The notes under the pieces were generated by a model that worked only from the letters and a program-made list of their open reading frames with translations, made no database searches and was not told where the DNA came from. Made by a program: the position numbers and the translations under genes. This document shows, in pieces, positions 41,787 to 51,648 of a stretch of DNA of 64,000 nt; position 1 is the stretch's first letter, and each line of letters starts with the position of its first letter. This stretch comes from B30-G6 sp963701385 (lineage in GTDB: Bacteria > Desulfobacterota > Desulfobacteria > Desulfobacterales > B30-G6), in NCBI GenBank assembly GCA_963701385.1, contig CAVOZW010000027.1:248001-312000 (forward strand). Reading direction: 5' to 3'.

Positions 41787-43916
41787 TTAGCCAGCATAGA
41801 AACGCTTGTTGTTTTCCGCCATCTCCTTGAGCAGAACTGCCGGCTTGAAGTGAACACCATACTGGGCCTCCAGCTCGACGAGCTTCTTAAGAACCTTCGA
41901 AAGACCCCATGCATCGGCATAACGCAATATGCCGCCACGATAGGGTGGAAATCCCGTACCGTAGATCATGGCCAGGTCCATGTCCTGGGGTCTGTCACAA
42001 ATCCCCTCTTGCATCATATAGGCGGCTTCATTGATGGCGTTCGCCAGCATCAAGTCGATAATCTCCTGTTCCGTAATCGTTTTGGGCGCTACGCCGTTGT
42101 CGGCGAGGTACGTTTTTATGACCGCAACGATCTTTGGATTGGGCACGGGCGTATCACCGCTGTAATCCATGTAACCGGCACCGGTCTTACGGCCGTAGCA
42201 ACCGGTTTTGTAAATCAGTTCCGTCAGGGGGTGTACCCGGTACCTTTCCCCCAGTCTTTTCTCGAAGGTTTTATTGACGTGGTAGTTGATGTCAATTCCC
42301 GTGAGATCAGACAAACTTGCCGGCCCCATGGGCATACCGAAATTGAGCATGGCCTGCTCGACAGCGGAACCGTCAACACCGTCTGCGGTGAGATAGACGG
42401 CACCACCCATCAAGCCGCCCAACTGACGCGAGACATAGAAGCCGGGGCCGTCATTGACCACGATGGGAATTTTTTTGATCTGCCGTGCGAAAGCCACGCT
42501 CGTGGCAAGGGTTCGGTCGGATGTCTGCCCGGCACAGATGATTTCCAGCAGCATCATGCGGTGGGCCGGATTGAAAAAATGAAGCCCGATCATCCTGCCT
42601 GGCTCGAACAGCGCTGAGGCCATTTCCGTTATGGGCAAGGCAGATGTGTTGGTTGCAAACAGCGTATGTGCAGGGCAGATTCCCTGCAGCTGCTTCCAGA
42701 TATTCTGTTTGATGGCCATGTCTTCCACCACAGCCTCGATGACCAGGTCCACGCCATCCAGCGCCTTGAGGTCGGTGGTGGTCTTGAACTGTTTCTCCAG
42801 CATGCTTTCGAGGTCTTCTTGCTTCATCTTACGCTTCTTGATGGGGTAAGCGAATGTCTTACGAACAGAAGCCACGCCCTTTTCAAGCGCTGCATCGTTG
42901 ATATCCCAGAGCATGGTTTCACATCCGCTTTTCAACAGGAGGTGGACAATTGCGGAACCCATGACGCCCCCTCCCAGCATGGCCACCTTCTTGATGCCGG
43001 CCGGATCGATTCCTTCGATCCGTTCGAGTCTTCCGGCAGCACGCGTATTTAAAAATATTCCGATAAGGTTTTCAGCGACGTCCGACACGGCACAGTCGGC
43101 AAACAGCGCCACCTCCCGTTCGAGGTCCTTATCGATGTCGTAGCTCAGACCCTGGTCGATAGCCTCCAAGGCCTTCATGGGTGCGATATAGCCTTTGGAT
43201 TGCGCCGCCACCATGGCTTTACTAAAATCCATCATGGCTTTTTTCTCGGCAGCACTTGGAATCCAGTGGTGTTGATTACGGGTCATGCGCGCTTTGATAT
43301 TGAGTTGACCGCTGGTAAACCGCCGGGCTGCCTGGACGGCTTTTTCGATCAATTCCTTGGCATCTGCCACGGCATCCACCAGTCCCCTTTGATGCGCAAT
43401 CTCGGAAGTGATGGGCTTGCCGATGGTAATCATTTCCAGTGCGTACCTCAGCCCGATCAGGCGGGGCAATCGCTGGGTACCGCCTGCGCCGGGGATCAGC
43501 CCGATCTGAACTTCCGGTTGCCCCAGGTTGACGCCCCTGGCGGCCACACGATAATGACAGGCCATGGCGATTTCCAGGCCTCCCCCAAGGCAGTTGCCGT
43601 TAATGGCCGCAACGATGGGCTTGGGGCCTGTTTCCAGACTACTGATGAAACGCGTGCCTTCGAGGGCACGCGCTAGAATGACCTCCCGTTTTTTGACCCC
43701 CTGAATCTGGGTGATGTCCGCCCCGGCAATAAAATTTTTACCTGTACCGGTGATAACCAGGGCCTTGACGTCGTCGTCCTCGTAGGCATTCTTGAGGGCT
43801 TGGTTCAGATCCGCCACAAAATGTTTCGAAAGCTGATTCACAGGCGGATTGTTCATGCTGAACACGGCCACACCGTCTTTTACCTTAACCTGAATGGTCT
43901 TAAAATCGGTTTTCAT
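41787..43916 (-). CDS. Bifunctional enoyl-CoA hydratase/3-hydroxyacyl-CoA dehydrogenase
   Basis: A 709-residue FadB/FadJ-type protein; AGGGAG precedes the ATG. The hydratase domain (residues 1-190) has FIAGADITQ, NGNCLGGGLEIAMACHYRVA and QPEVQIGLIPGAGGTQRLPR with both catalytic glutamates. The NAD domain begins at about 310 with VAMLGGGVMGSAIVHLLLKS, and the dehydrogenase domains follow with GLHFFNPAHRMMLLEIICA and GPGFYVSRQLGGLMGGAVYL. It carries out the two middle steps of beta-oxidation. It is probably co-transcribed with the thiolase downstream and the dehydrogenase upstream. Confidence 0.95.
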   Translation of the reverse strand: MKTDFKTIQVKVKDGVAVFSMNNPPVNQLSKHFVADLNQALKNAYEDDDVKALVITGTGKNFIAGADITQIQGVKKREVILARALEGTRFISSLETGPKPIVAAINGNCLGGGLEIAMACHYRVAARGVNLGQPEVQIGLIPGAGGTQRLPRLIGLRYALEMITIGKPITSEIAHQRGLVDAVADAKELIEKAVQAARRFTSGQLNIKARMTRNQHHWIPSAAEKKAMMDFSKAMVAAQSKGYIAPMKALEAIDQGLSYDIDKDLEREVALFADCAVSDVAENLIGIFLNTRAAGRLERIEGIDPAGIKKVAMLGGGVMGSAIVHLLLKSGCETMLWDINDAALEKGVASVRKTFAYPIKKRKMKQEDLESMLEKQFKTTTDLKALDGVDLVIEAVVEDMAIKQNIWKQLQGICPAHTLFATNTSALPITEMASALFEPGRMIGLHFFNPAHRMMLLEIICAGQTSDRTLATSVAFARQIKKIPIVVNDGPGFYVSRQLGGLMGGAVYLTADGVDGSAVEQAMLNFGMPMGPASLSDLTGIDINYHVNKTFEKRLGERYRVHPLTELIYKTGCYGRKTGAGYMDYSGDTPVPNPKIVAVIKTYLADNGVAPKTITEQEIIDLMLANAINEAAYMMQEGICDRPQDMDLAMIYGTGFPPYRGGILRYADAWGLSKVLKKLVELEAQYGVHFKPAVLLKEMAENNKRFYAG

Positions 43917-43948
43917 ACACGACTCCCTATTTTGGTTTGTTGTGTTCT

Positions 43949-45766
43949 TTACAGCCCCCCAAAGGCGGCATCTTCCATCTCGACGGCCGATCCATCAAGA
44001 TCCTTGATCGACGCCATTTTTCCCTGGGTCACGGGAAGAACCGTATTCATAAAAAACTTGGCTGTCTGGATCTGGCCCTCGTAGAAGCTGACATCCTTTT
44101 TCTTGGCACCGCCCTGAAGTTTTTCAGCGGCAATGGCAGCACGCCACAGCAGCATCCACCCCATGGTGACATCCCCCATGACTTCCAAAAACGGAAATGC
44201 ATGCGCAAAGGCCTTCTTGAACTCGGGAGACATGGCTTTTTGACCCAGCAGCAGGGCGGATTCTCCCATCGCAGTCACGGCTTCTTCCAATCTTCCGGCC
44301 ATAGGAACAAGGGTCTCGTGTTTCCTGGCGTGGGTGATGGTCTTTTGAATCTTCCCCATAAAGTCCATAAAAACCTTGCCTTCTTTCATGCCCAGCTTAC
44401 GAGCCAGCAGATCCATGGCCTGTATACCGTCCGTACCTTCGTAGATGGAAGTTATTTTACAGTCTCTGGCAATCTGTTCCACCGGATACTCCCGGGTATA
44501 GCCATAACCACCGTACACCTGGATGGCCTCGATACAGACATCATATCCTCTCTGGGAACAGTATGCCTTGACCAGCGGCGTCAAAAGATCCAGCATCCCC
44601 TGATAGTGCTCCTTTTCCTCATCCTTTTCGGTGTTGGCCAGTTTGTCGAAACAGCGGACCGTGTAGTAGGCAAAACTGCGCATCCCCTCCACATGGGCCT
44701 TCATCCAGAGGAGCATGCGTCTCACATCAGGATGCTGGATGATCGGCACCTGGGGCGCTTCCCGATCGGCAATTTTTTCCAGATCCCGGCCCTGGAGCCG
44801 TTCCCGGGCATAGTTCAGGGCATACAGGTAGGCAGTTGTTGCGTGTATAAAGGCCTGAAAACCGACACCCAGCCGCGCTTCGTTCATCATGTGGAACATG
44901 ATGCGCATGCCATGGTTTTCCTCCCCCAGCAAGAGCCCCCGGCAGTTGCCCTTGCTCCCCAGGGACATGCTGCAGGTGGCAGAGGCATGAATGCCCATCT
45001 TTTCTTCGATACCGGAGCAAACCACATCGTTGGTCTCACCCAGACTGCCGTCTTCGTTGACCCATATCTTGGGTACAAGAAAGATCGAGATGCCCTTGGT
45101 TCCCGCCGGAGCCCCTTCTATTCGGGCCAGCACCGGGTGTATGATATTTTCCTGGAGATCGTGTTCACCATTGGTGATAAAGATTTTTTCTCCCTTGATG
45201 GCGTAGGTGCCATCGGCGTTCTTGACCGCCGACGTGGTCAGTGCCCCCACATCTGAACCTGCCATGGATTCCGTCAGGAGCATGGTCCCGCCCCACACAC
45301 CGGTATAGAGTTTCTTTAGAAACATGGACTGCTGCACCTTTGTGCCATAGAGTTCGACCATCTTGCCCGTGCCATGCCCCATGCGCGCATAATTGACCAG
45401 CGGGTAGTTCCCTCCCACAATGTATTCGGCCACAGCCATGCCGATGCTACTCGGCAAGCCCTGACCCCCAAGCTCCGGGTCTTCGTTCAAGGAAGTCCAC
45501 TCCCCTTCGATGAGAAGCTTGTGGGGCCTGTGAAAACATTCGGGAACCTTCACCTGGCCTTTTTCCAGGCGCAAACCGACGTGGTCCCCCTCTGCATAGG
45601 TGGGCAAAAGTTCCTTGATGGCAAAGGTTCGCGCCTCTGAGATGATCATGTCAAAGACCTTCCTGTTAAGACCATCATATCTGTCATAGGCCAATAAATC
45701 CTCAACCTGCATCTGTTCATAAAGGACAAAATCCATGTCTCGTCGATCTGCGATTACCTGTGTCAT
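43949..45766 (-). CDS. Acyl-CoA dehydrogenase, 600-residue type
   Basis: A 605-residue protein with AAGGAG before the ATG. The dehydrogenase core shows WTSLNEDPELGGQGLPSSIG, GGTMLLTESMAGSDVGALTT, GEKIFITNGEHDLQENIIHP and the C-terminal catalytic motif SIYEGTDGIQAMDLLARKL with Glu in place. About 130 further C-terminal residues form the extra domain seen in DmdC-like (3-methylmercaptopropionyl-CoA dehydrogenase) and long bacterial fatty-acid dehydrogenases. The substrate cannot be told. It lies 32 bases upstream of the bifunctional gene and starts 77 bases after the carboxyltransferase. Confidence 0.93.
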   Translation of the reverse strand: MTQVIADRRDMDFVLYEQMQVEDLLAYDRYDGLNRKVFDMIISEARTFAIKELLPTYAEGDHVGLRLEKGQVKVPECFHRPHKLLIEGEWTSLNEDPELGGQGLPSSIGMAVAEYIVGGNYPLVNYARMGHGTGKMVELYGTKVQQSMFLKKLYTGVWGGTMLLTESMAGSDVGALTTSAVKNADGTYAIKGEKIFITNGEHDLQENIIHPVLARIEGAPAGTKGISIFLVPKIWVNEDGSLGETNDVVCSGIEEKMGIHASATCSMSLGSKGNCRGLLLGEENHGMRIMFHMMNEARLGVGFQAFIHATTAYLYALNYARERLQGRDLEKIADREAPQVPIIQHPDVRRMLLWMKAHVEGMRSFAYYTVRCFDKLANTEKDEEKEHYQGMLDLLTPLVKAYCSQRGYDVCIEAIQVYGGYGYTREYPVEQIARDCKITSIYEGTDGIQAMDLLARKLGMKEGKVFMDFMGKIQKTITHARKHETLVPMAGRLEEAVTAMGESALLLGQKAMSPEFKKAFAHAFPFLEVMGDVTMGWMLLWRAAIAAEKLQGGAKKKDVSFYEGQIQTAKFFMNTVLPVTQGKMASIKDLDGSAVEMEDAAFGGL

Positions 45767-45843
45767 TCGTTTTTATCTCCTTGTAACTGTTACAAGTTAT
45801 TTCCGGTTCATCTTCTCCAACTGATTTAAAGAAGACCCTAATA

Positions 45844-47404
45844 TTAAAACTTCGTCGGCCAATTGGCCAGCCGATGCTCCCCGATACCCTTGTTTCGTGC
45901 GCCCCGGCTTATTTTCAGGGCCCGGTCGATATAATCGCGTGTCTTTCGGGGATCAATCACATCGTGAATGTAATGCATGCCTGCAGCCCCGTAGGGAGAC
46001 GCATCGTCCACCATCTGCTGAACTTTTTTCTGCCACGCTTTCTTGTCCCGCCCCGTAGCGGGCGTTTTACCACCAAAGACCACATTGGCCGCGATTTCCG
46101 GGCTCACGAAACTCATTTCCGCCGTGGGCCACGCCACGATAAAATTGGTAGCACAGCCCGAGCCGGCCATATTCCAGAAAGCCATACCATATGTTTTCCT
46201 GACGACAACCGATAGTTTGGGAACCGTTACCAACCCCAAGGCATTCATGAAATTCATCACCCTGGCTGCCACGCGGTTTCTTTCGGCCGTTTTTCCCACC
46301 AAAAATCCCGGCGTGTCGTGAAAAAACACCAAAGGAATATTAAAGGAATCACACAGGCATAGAAAGCTGATGACCTTGTCGATGCCGTCCGTGTCCATGG
46401 CGCCGGCATTGACAAGTGGTTGGTTGGCAACAACACCCACCACATACCCCTTGATCCTGGCCAGTGCTGTAATGACGTTGCGGCCAAAATCGGGCTTGAT
46501 GGGAAACAGACTTTCCGTATCGAATACAGCATCCAATATCCGATGCATGTCATAAGCCCGGTTTCGTTTTTGCGGCAGGATTTCCAATAGATTGCCCGGA
46601 TCTTCTGATGAATCGGAACCCGCCAGACAAGGCGGCGCTTCGCCGTTGTGCTGCGGCATATAACTCAAAAACCGCCGTAGGATGCTGAAACAGTCGTCTT
46701 CGTTCTCGGCAATCCGGTCGGCCATACCGGTGATTTCTGCGTGCACATGCCAGCCTCCCAGCTCTTCGTCGCTGACGGACTCGCTCAGGGCAAGCTCCAG
46801 GATTCTCGGCCCTGAAACCCCCATGGCGCTCCCCTTGACCTGCACGACAAAATCGGACAGGCAGGCCATCCAGGTTGGCATGCCATAGCATTCCCCCATG
46901 ACCGCAGTCATCATGGGCGTTTTCCGAACCCGGCTCATAATTTGAAGATAGGTGTCGAACCCCCCGCCCCCGAAAGATGCAAGACCCCTGGCGCCCATGA
47001 TATCCGGCATTCTGGCACCGCCGGCTTCCCCAAGATAGATCACTGGATACCCGTAATGCGTTGAGAGTTGTTTTAATTTCACCTTCTTTGCGCCCTGCCA
47101 CGCGGCTTGAGGTGGCAGCCAGAACGGAAAAGTCGTTGGACAGGATGCCCACCGGCCGACCATCGATGGTCCCGTAACCGCCTATTTTGCTGTCCGCCGG
47201 GGTCCTGCTTTCCATTCCCGGTACATCGGAATGGTTGAACATGCCCACCTCAAAAAAAGAATCCGGGTCGAGGAGGCGCTGGATGCGCTCCCTGGCACTG
47301 AGTCTGCCCTTGGCGTGCTGCTTCTCGATCTTTTCCCTGCCGCCCATTTCCAGTGCCCGGGTTTTTCTTTTTTCCAGGTCTTGCAGTTCTTTTTCAAAAG
47401 GCAT
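45844..47404 (-). pseudogene. Acyl-CoA carboxylase carboxyltransferase subunit, frameshifted
   Basis: Two overlapping frames form one protein. The first runs from the ATG at 47404 (GGGAG upstream) through SARERIQRLLDPDSFFEVGM and GILSNDFSVLAATSSRVAGR. Near 47083-47088 it loses the match, and the second frame continues KVKLKQLSTHYGYPVIYLGE, GARMPDIMGARGLASFGGGG to the stop at 45844. One extra base (GAAG where AAG is expected) explains it; without it the gene is 1560 bases, 519 residues, the family length. It resembles propionyl-CoA/methylcrotonyl-CoA carboxylase or decarboxylase beta subunits (FFHDTPGFLVGKTAER). A sequencing error cannot be excluded. No biotin subunit is in the window. Confidence 0.85.
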
Positions 47405-47422
47405 CCGTGTGTCTCCCTTTCG

Positions 47423-48313
47423 TTATCCTTCCGCTTCACCATAGGGTACCCGCTTCCCGTCCGTCGTATACCGATAGAAACCCTTGCCGACCTTTTTTCC
47501 CAGTCGACCCGCCTGGATCATTTTTGGGATCAGGTCGGATGTCGACACCAGGTGTTTTTCTCCAAGTTCCGCCATAGATTGCCCCACCAGGGCAAAGGTG
47601 TCCAGGCCTGCGTTGTCGGCGACCTCAAAGGGGCCCACATGCCAGCCGTACCCCAACCGCATGCCGACATCCACATCTTCGGGACTGACAATGCCCTCCG
47701 ACACCAGGTCCACGGCTTCCCGAAAGGCTGCTGAAAATATCCGGTTCATCACAAAGCCGGGGATATCACGTTTCACACGTACAGGCGTTTTGCCGATCGA
47801 GGTAACAAATTCGACCCCCGCTTCAAATACCTGGCCGGTCGTCTGTTCTCCTTTGACCACCTCCACGAGCCCCATGAAGGGTACCGGTCCGAAAAAATGG
47901 AGACCCAGCAAACGCTCCGGCCGACTGAGATGTGCGGCCATCCGGGTGATGGGTATGGAGGAGGTGTTGGTGGCCAGGGGGGTTGTTGCAGATATTTTTT
48001 CTTCCAACACTTTAAACAGATCGATCTTCAACTTCTCTACCTCCAGTACCGCCTCGATGACCCAGTCTGCATCTGCCGCACGCGACAGGTCGGCATCATA
48101 GGAAATACGGCCCAGAATTGTATCGGGTGCTTCCTGGAGAAACCCTTTTTCCGACAGTTTTTTGATTGACCACTGCAACCCTGTTTCTGCCTTGCCCAAA
48201 GCCTCCGGCTTGACATCGTTCAAATGAACCTTGTATCCGGCCTGGGCACAAACCTGGGCGATCCCGGTACCCATAAACCCGGCCCCGACGACAAAAACAG
48301 TCTTTTGCACCAT
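47423..48313 (-). CDS. 3-hydroxyacyl-CoA dehydrogenase
   Basis: A 296-residue protein; GGAG lies just before the ATG. The NAD site is VFVVGAGFMGTGIAQVCAQA at the very start, followed by NTSSIPITRMAAHLSRPERL, LGLHFFGPVPFMGLVEVVKG and the C-terminal dehydrogenase domain with DIPGFVMNRIFSAAFREAVD and DVDVGMRLGYGWHVGPFEVA. It resembles 3-hydroxybutyryl-CoA dehydrogenases and could oxidise a hydroxyacyl-CoA that the bifunctional enzyme does not take. It lies 18 bases upstream of the frameshifted carboxyltransferase, in one operon. Confidence 0.93.
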   Translation of the reverse strand: MVQKTVFVVGAGFMGTGIAQVCAQAGYKVHLNDVKPEALGKAETGLQWSIKKLSEKGFLQEAPDTILGRISYDADLSRAADADWVIEAVLEVEKLKIDLFKVLEEKISATTPLATNTSSIPITRMAAHLSRPERLLGLHFFGPVPFMGLVEVVKGEQTTGQVFEAGVEFVTSIGKTPVRVKRDIPGFVMNRIFSAAFREAVDLVSEGIVSPEDVDVGMRLGYGWHVGPFEVADNAGLDTFALVGQSMAELGEKHLVSTSDLIPKMIQAGRLGKKVGKGFYRYTTDGKRVPYGEAEG

Positions 48314-48353
48314 TTTTTTCTCCTTTTCAGGACATCAAATCATCTCGGGTCGA

Positions 48354-49559
48354 CTAGCGTACAGCCTTGCCCTCGTAATCTCTCAATATTCTACGCGCAA
48401 CCGACACCTTGTGCACCTCGTCGGCACCGTCGTAAATCCTTGCGGCCCGCTCATGGCGGTAGAAAAAGGAAATGATCGTGTCATCGGTCATGCCCAGGCC
48501 ACCGTGCACCTGAAGCGCCCGGTCGATCACCTTCTGCATGGTGTTAGCCACCATGAATTTGATCAGCGAAATATCCTGGCGGGCATTTTTGACACCCAGG
48601 TTATCGATGGTCCAGGCCGTGTGAAGCACCATCAGCCTGGCCGCCCGAATTTCCGCTGCACACTCCGCAATCCAGGATTGAATGATCTGTTTGCTGGCCA
48701 GTGTTTTCCCCGGAGCGATCACCCGGGTCGTTGCCCGCTGGCACATCAAATCAAAGACCCGGTTGCAGATACCGATCCAGCGCATACAGTGATGAATCCG
48801 GCCCGGCCCGAGCCTGTCCTGGGCAATGATAAATCCGTGCCCCTCTTGCCCCAAGAGGTTTTTCTGCGGTACTCTGCAGGATTGATACAGGATCTCGGCA
48901 TGGCTGAAGTAATCATCCCCGGCATGTCCCATCACCGGAATATTGCGGACGTGATTGAAACCCGGCGTGTCCGTGGGCACGATGACCATACTGGCACGCA
49001 TATAGGGCGAGGCTTCCGGATCGGTCACGGCCATGACGATGGCGAAGGCTGCACCATCAGCGGAAGAGGTATACCATTTGTGACCGTTGATCACATAGTC
49101 GTCGCCGTCTTTTACAGCGCTGGTATCCAGCATGACCGGGTTCGATCCGGGAAGATCGACTTCGGTCATGGAAAAGCAGGACCGGATGCGGCCTTCCACC
49201 AGCGGTCTGAGCCAGATCTCCTTTTGCTCTTTGGTACCATACTTGTGTAGTATTTCGATATTCCCGGCATCGGGTGCCTGACACCCGAACACCAGGAAAC
49301 CCAGCATGGTACCCCCCAGGGCCTCTGACACCAGGCCGTGCTCCACCAGGTTCAGTCCCATGCCCCCGTATTCTTTGGGGTGGTTGGGCGCCCACAACTC
49401 CATCTGCTTGACTATTTTCTGCTTTTCCGCAATCACCGGGAGCAGACTCCGGGTGTCCTTTGTTAAAAAATCATGTTCCAGGGGAATGAGCTCTTTTTCA
49501 ACAAACTCCTTCATCATCCCGAGTATGGTCTGCATTTTTTCCGATATACTGAAATCCAT
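48354..49559 (-). CDS. Acyl-CoA dehydrogenase, ACAD10/11-like
   Basis: A 401-residue protein with AGGAGG before the ATG. Seen: LWAPNHPKEYGGMGLNLVEH, CFSMTEVDLPGSNPVMLDTS and the ending FYRHERAARIYDGADEVHKV. DGxDEVH in place of EGTSEI marks the ACAD10/11-type subfamily, in which an acidic residue serves at this site. These enzymes act on 4-hydroxyacyl-CoA in mammals. A kinase-like protein of the type fused to ACAD10/11 is encoded at 35027-36091. It lies 40 bases upstream of the 3-hydroxyacyl-CoA dehydrogenase gene. Confidence 0.9.
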   Translation of the reverse strand: MDFSISEKMQTILGMMKEFVEKELIPLEHDFLTKDTRSLLPVIAEKQKIVKQMELWAPNHPKEYGGMGLNLVEHGLVSEALGGTMLGFLVFGCQAPDAGNIEILHKYGTKEQKEIWLRPLVEGRIRSCFSMTEVDLPGSNPVMLDTSAVKDGDDYVINGHKWYTSSADGAAFAIVMAVTDPEASPYMRASMVIVPTDTPGFNHVRNIPVMGHAGDDYFSHAEILYQSCRVPQKNLLGQEGHGFIIAQDRLGPGRIHHCMRWIGICNRVFDLMCQRATTRVIAPGKTLASKQIIQSWIAECAAEIRAARLMVLHTAWTIDNLGVKNARQDISLIKFMVANTMQKVIDRALQVHGGLGMTDDTIISFFYRHERAARIYDGADEVHKVSVARRILRDYEGKAVR

Positions 49560-49621
49560 GGTGCCTCCTAAAGTTGTTGTGCGTATTGAGAAAATAGGAT
49601 CCCTTTTGCCCTAACCCCCTA

Positions 49622-49696
49622 GAACCAAAACATCGAGCGCATTCCTCGTGGTTTGCCGAAGATAGCGCTTCATCAAGGCTGCGGGATTCTTCAATC
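49622..49696 (+). repeat. Hairpin-rich interspersed repeat, copy 3 (degenerate)
   Basis: Begins GAACCAAAAC, contains GAGCGCATTCCTCGTGG and ends GGGATTCTTCAATC. The two internal hairpins are mostly lost. It lies in the gap between the histidine phosphatase stop and the dehydrogenase start. Confidence 0.6.
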
Positions 49697-49715
49697 CTAG
49701 GGGCGGTCAACCTGG

Positions 49716-50426
49716 TTACCGATAGGTCAACAGACGCTTGTCGTTTTCCAGTTCAAGGTGCGTGATATCATTGAAACCGACCAGCGCAATGCCTTTGGCA
49801 TTGTACTTGAATCGGGTGATGGACGCATTCATGATCTGCCAGGACAGGGCCATGGTCATCCGGTCCGTCAGGTCAAGGGCTTTTTGAACCACCGCCGAAA
49901 TGGGCCCTCCGGAAGTAAATACCACCAGTGTCTTTTGGGCTCCTTGAACCTGTATGATCTGCTGAACACCATTTAGCACCCGGCCCTTGAAATCGTTCCA
50001 GGTGCTGCCCCCCGGCATATCGAAGTCCCCTGAAACCCAGCGGTTCATCGCCTTCTCAAACAGATACTGAAACGCCTTTTTGTCCCGGTATAGTTTCGAA
50101 AGCACTTCAGAAACAGATGGGTTCTCTTCCAGCATACCGGGAATTTGGGCCTTGAAAACCGACTCGGAAGGATACTCGTCAAAAGCGTTTTCCCGGATCA
50201 ATTCCGGAACAGGCATCCGCCCGTCTCGATAGGCCGCACTCAGGGCACCGGCCGTATCGATCTGTCTTTTCATGCCGCCGGTATAAACGGCATCGAGCTT
50301 TCTTCCGATGGCTACCCAGTGCCTGGCCACAAGTTCCGCTTGCAGCAAGCCCGTGGGCGACAGTCGGTCATAGTTCTTTTCACCAAACGACGCCTGGCCA
50401 TGACGGATCATGTAGAGTTCGCTCAT
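49716..50426 (-). CDS. Histidine phosphatase family protein
   Basis: A 236-residue phosphoglycerate-mutase-fold phosphatase. The catalytic motif MIRHGQASFGEKNYDRLSP lies at residues 6-24 and the second conserved region is VVFTSGGPISAVVQKALDLT, where His of the usual HG(G/V) is replaced by Ser-Gly-Gly. TGGMKRQIDTAG carries the substrate Arg. The substrate is unknown. It is the first gene of the minus-strand acyl-CoA island, 156 bases upstream of the ACAD10/11-like gene; such phosphatases often neighbour that gene and the kinase-like gene in acyl-CoA clusters, from memory. Confidence 0.88.
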   Translation of the reverse strand: MSELYMIRHGQASFGEKNYDRLSPTGLLQAELVARHWVAIGRKLDAVYTGGMKRQIDTAGALSAAYRDGRMPVPELIRENAFDEYPSESVFKAQIPGMLEENPSVSEVLSKLYRDKKAFQYLFEKAMNRWVSGDFDMPGGSTWNDFKGRVLNGVQQIIQVQGAQKTLVVFTSGGPISAVVQKALDLTDRMTMALSWQIMNASITRFKYNAKGIALVGFNDITHLELENDKRLLTYR

Positions 50427-50822
50427 TTCATGCGCCCTTGGCAGGGTTCCAGGGGTCTCATTCTCAGTTGCGGTTGTCGATCAGCGTTACCATGGAATCT
50501 TCGGCGTTGGTCATGGGCTAGTAAACGTCCCCTCGGGTCATAGGATTTGAGAGCTTTAATCCGGCAGTTGAAATTTCCCGCCGCAAGACGTTTCGGTGCA
50601 CTCAAGGCGTGTCGCGACGAAGCTAGCCCGAACGCTTCAAATAGCATGCCATTCTTTCGCAGACAGATCAACTTTCTAACTATTTGATATCATATTGATA
50701 ATTCAGGATTAATACCCTCGGTGTTATAGATGACGGCCATTGTACGTGCCATATCACAAATGTGTGTCGGCACATAAGTGCGCCTTGGCACATATTTCAT
50801 AGGCGCCGTGAAGGATCAAGCC
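50427..50822. other. Intergenic region between SurE and histidine phosphatase genes
   Basis: About 400 bases on the 3' side of surE. It has no coding frame I believe. TTGATATCATATTGATAATT-like AT-rich DNA near 50683-50703 may be the promoter of the phosphatase gene and acyl-CoA island. The stretch 50550-50640 is GC-rich with weak inverted repeats, perhaps decayed repeat-element DNA. Confidence 0.4.
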
Positions 50823-51635
50823 CTATTTTTTATATTTGCCGAGCAGTTCTTGGAGTTCAATTAGTTTGACACGCGAAGTCAAATCAACACTTAACGGTGT
50901 GACGGACACTAGCTTGTCGATGGCAAATACAAAAACATCTGATTCAGGATCAAGATCTGCCTCATTGACATGAATGATGGTTTTTCCGTCACCTATTCTG
51001 CTGTTAACACTTGGATTGGCCATGACTCTTGAATAATACCCCCCCCTTGATAACCTTGTGACTTTATATTCAGTCAAAGGGGTGGCATCATGCGGAACGT
51101 CAATTTTCAATACATCCACATCGGCATGTAATTTTGTTGCCAATAAGCGTTTTGCAAAGCGATTCAAGAAAAAGGATGCCGCTGACCAGTCCTGATCGGT
51201 ATACCGCTGATGTGATTCAATATCGGTTTGTTTGGATATGGCGATACCGGGGATACCGGAACTGGACGCTTCAAGCGCCGCACCGATAGTGCCTGAGCTT
51301 GTAATATCGATGCCGAGATTTTCTCCATAATTGATTCCGGAAATGAGCAGGTCCGGCACATTCTCTTTGAAAATCGTTCTTAAGCTATGCCTGACAATCA
51401 GGGCCGGCGAGCACTCGCAATGATACGCACGAATTGTCCTGCCGTTGACACGATAGGCAACGGGCTTGAGGATTGCATGTTCTGCCCCCACCCAGCCACG
51501 CCCAGCACCTGTTTGCTGGTGGCTTGGCGCAACAACGGTAACATTTCCAATGGGTAATACTGCCGCTACCGCAGCGTGGAGACCTGGAGAATCGATGCCG
51601 TCATCATTCGTTATTAGGATATTGTGCTGGTGCAT
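50823..51635 (-). CDS. surE: 5'/3'-nucleotidase SurE
   Basis: A 270-residue SurE. The start MHQHNILITNDDGIDSPGLH at 51635 is chosen because the 26 codons upstream are the remains of another gene. Metal ligands and motifs seen: NDDG, VVAPSHQQTGAGRGW, SGINYGENLGIDITSSGTIG and AALEASSSGIPGIAIS. SurE hydrolyses nucleoside monophosphates and short polyphosphates and is linked to stationary-phase survival. No strong ribosome site precedes this ATG. The frame is open into the sigma-54 regulator fragment, so a fused product is possible. Confidence 0.92.
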   Translation of the reverse strand: MHQHNILITNDDGIDSPGLHAAVAAVLPIGNVTVVAPSHQQTGAGRGWVGAEHAILKPVAYRVNGRTIRAYHCECSPALIVRHSLRTIFKENVPDLLISGINYGENLGIDITSSGTIGAALEASSSGIPGIAISKQTDIESHQRYTDQDWSAASFFLNRFAKRLLATKLHADVDVLKIDVPHDATPLTEYKVTRLSRGGYYSRVMANPSVNSRIGDGKTIIHVNEADLDPESDVFVFAIDKLVSVTPLSVDLTSRVKLIELQELLGKYKK

Positions 51636-51648
51636 GATGTTTTTTTGC

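Noticed and set aside
43937..45256. 439-codon open frame on the plus strand
   Set aside because: It is antisense to the 600-residue acyl-CoA dehydrogenase, whose family match is complete; the plus-strand protein is low-complexity (many His, Gly, Arg).
48231..49250. 339-codon open frame on the plus strand
   Set aside because: Antisense to the ACAD10/11-like dehydrogenase and 3-hydroxyacyl-CoA dehydrogenase.
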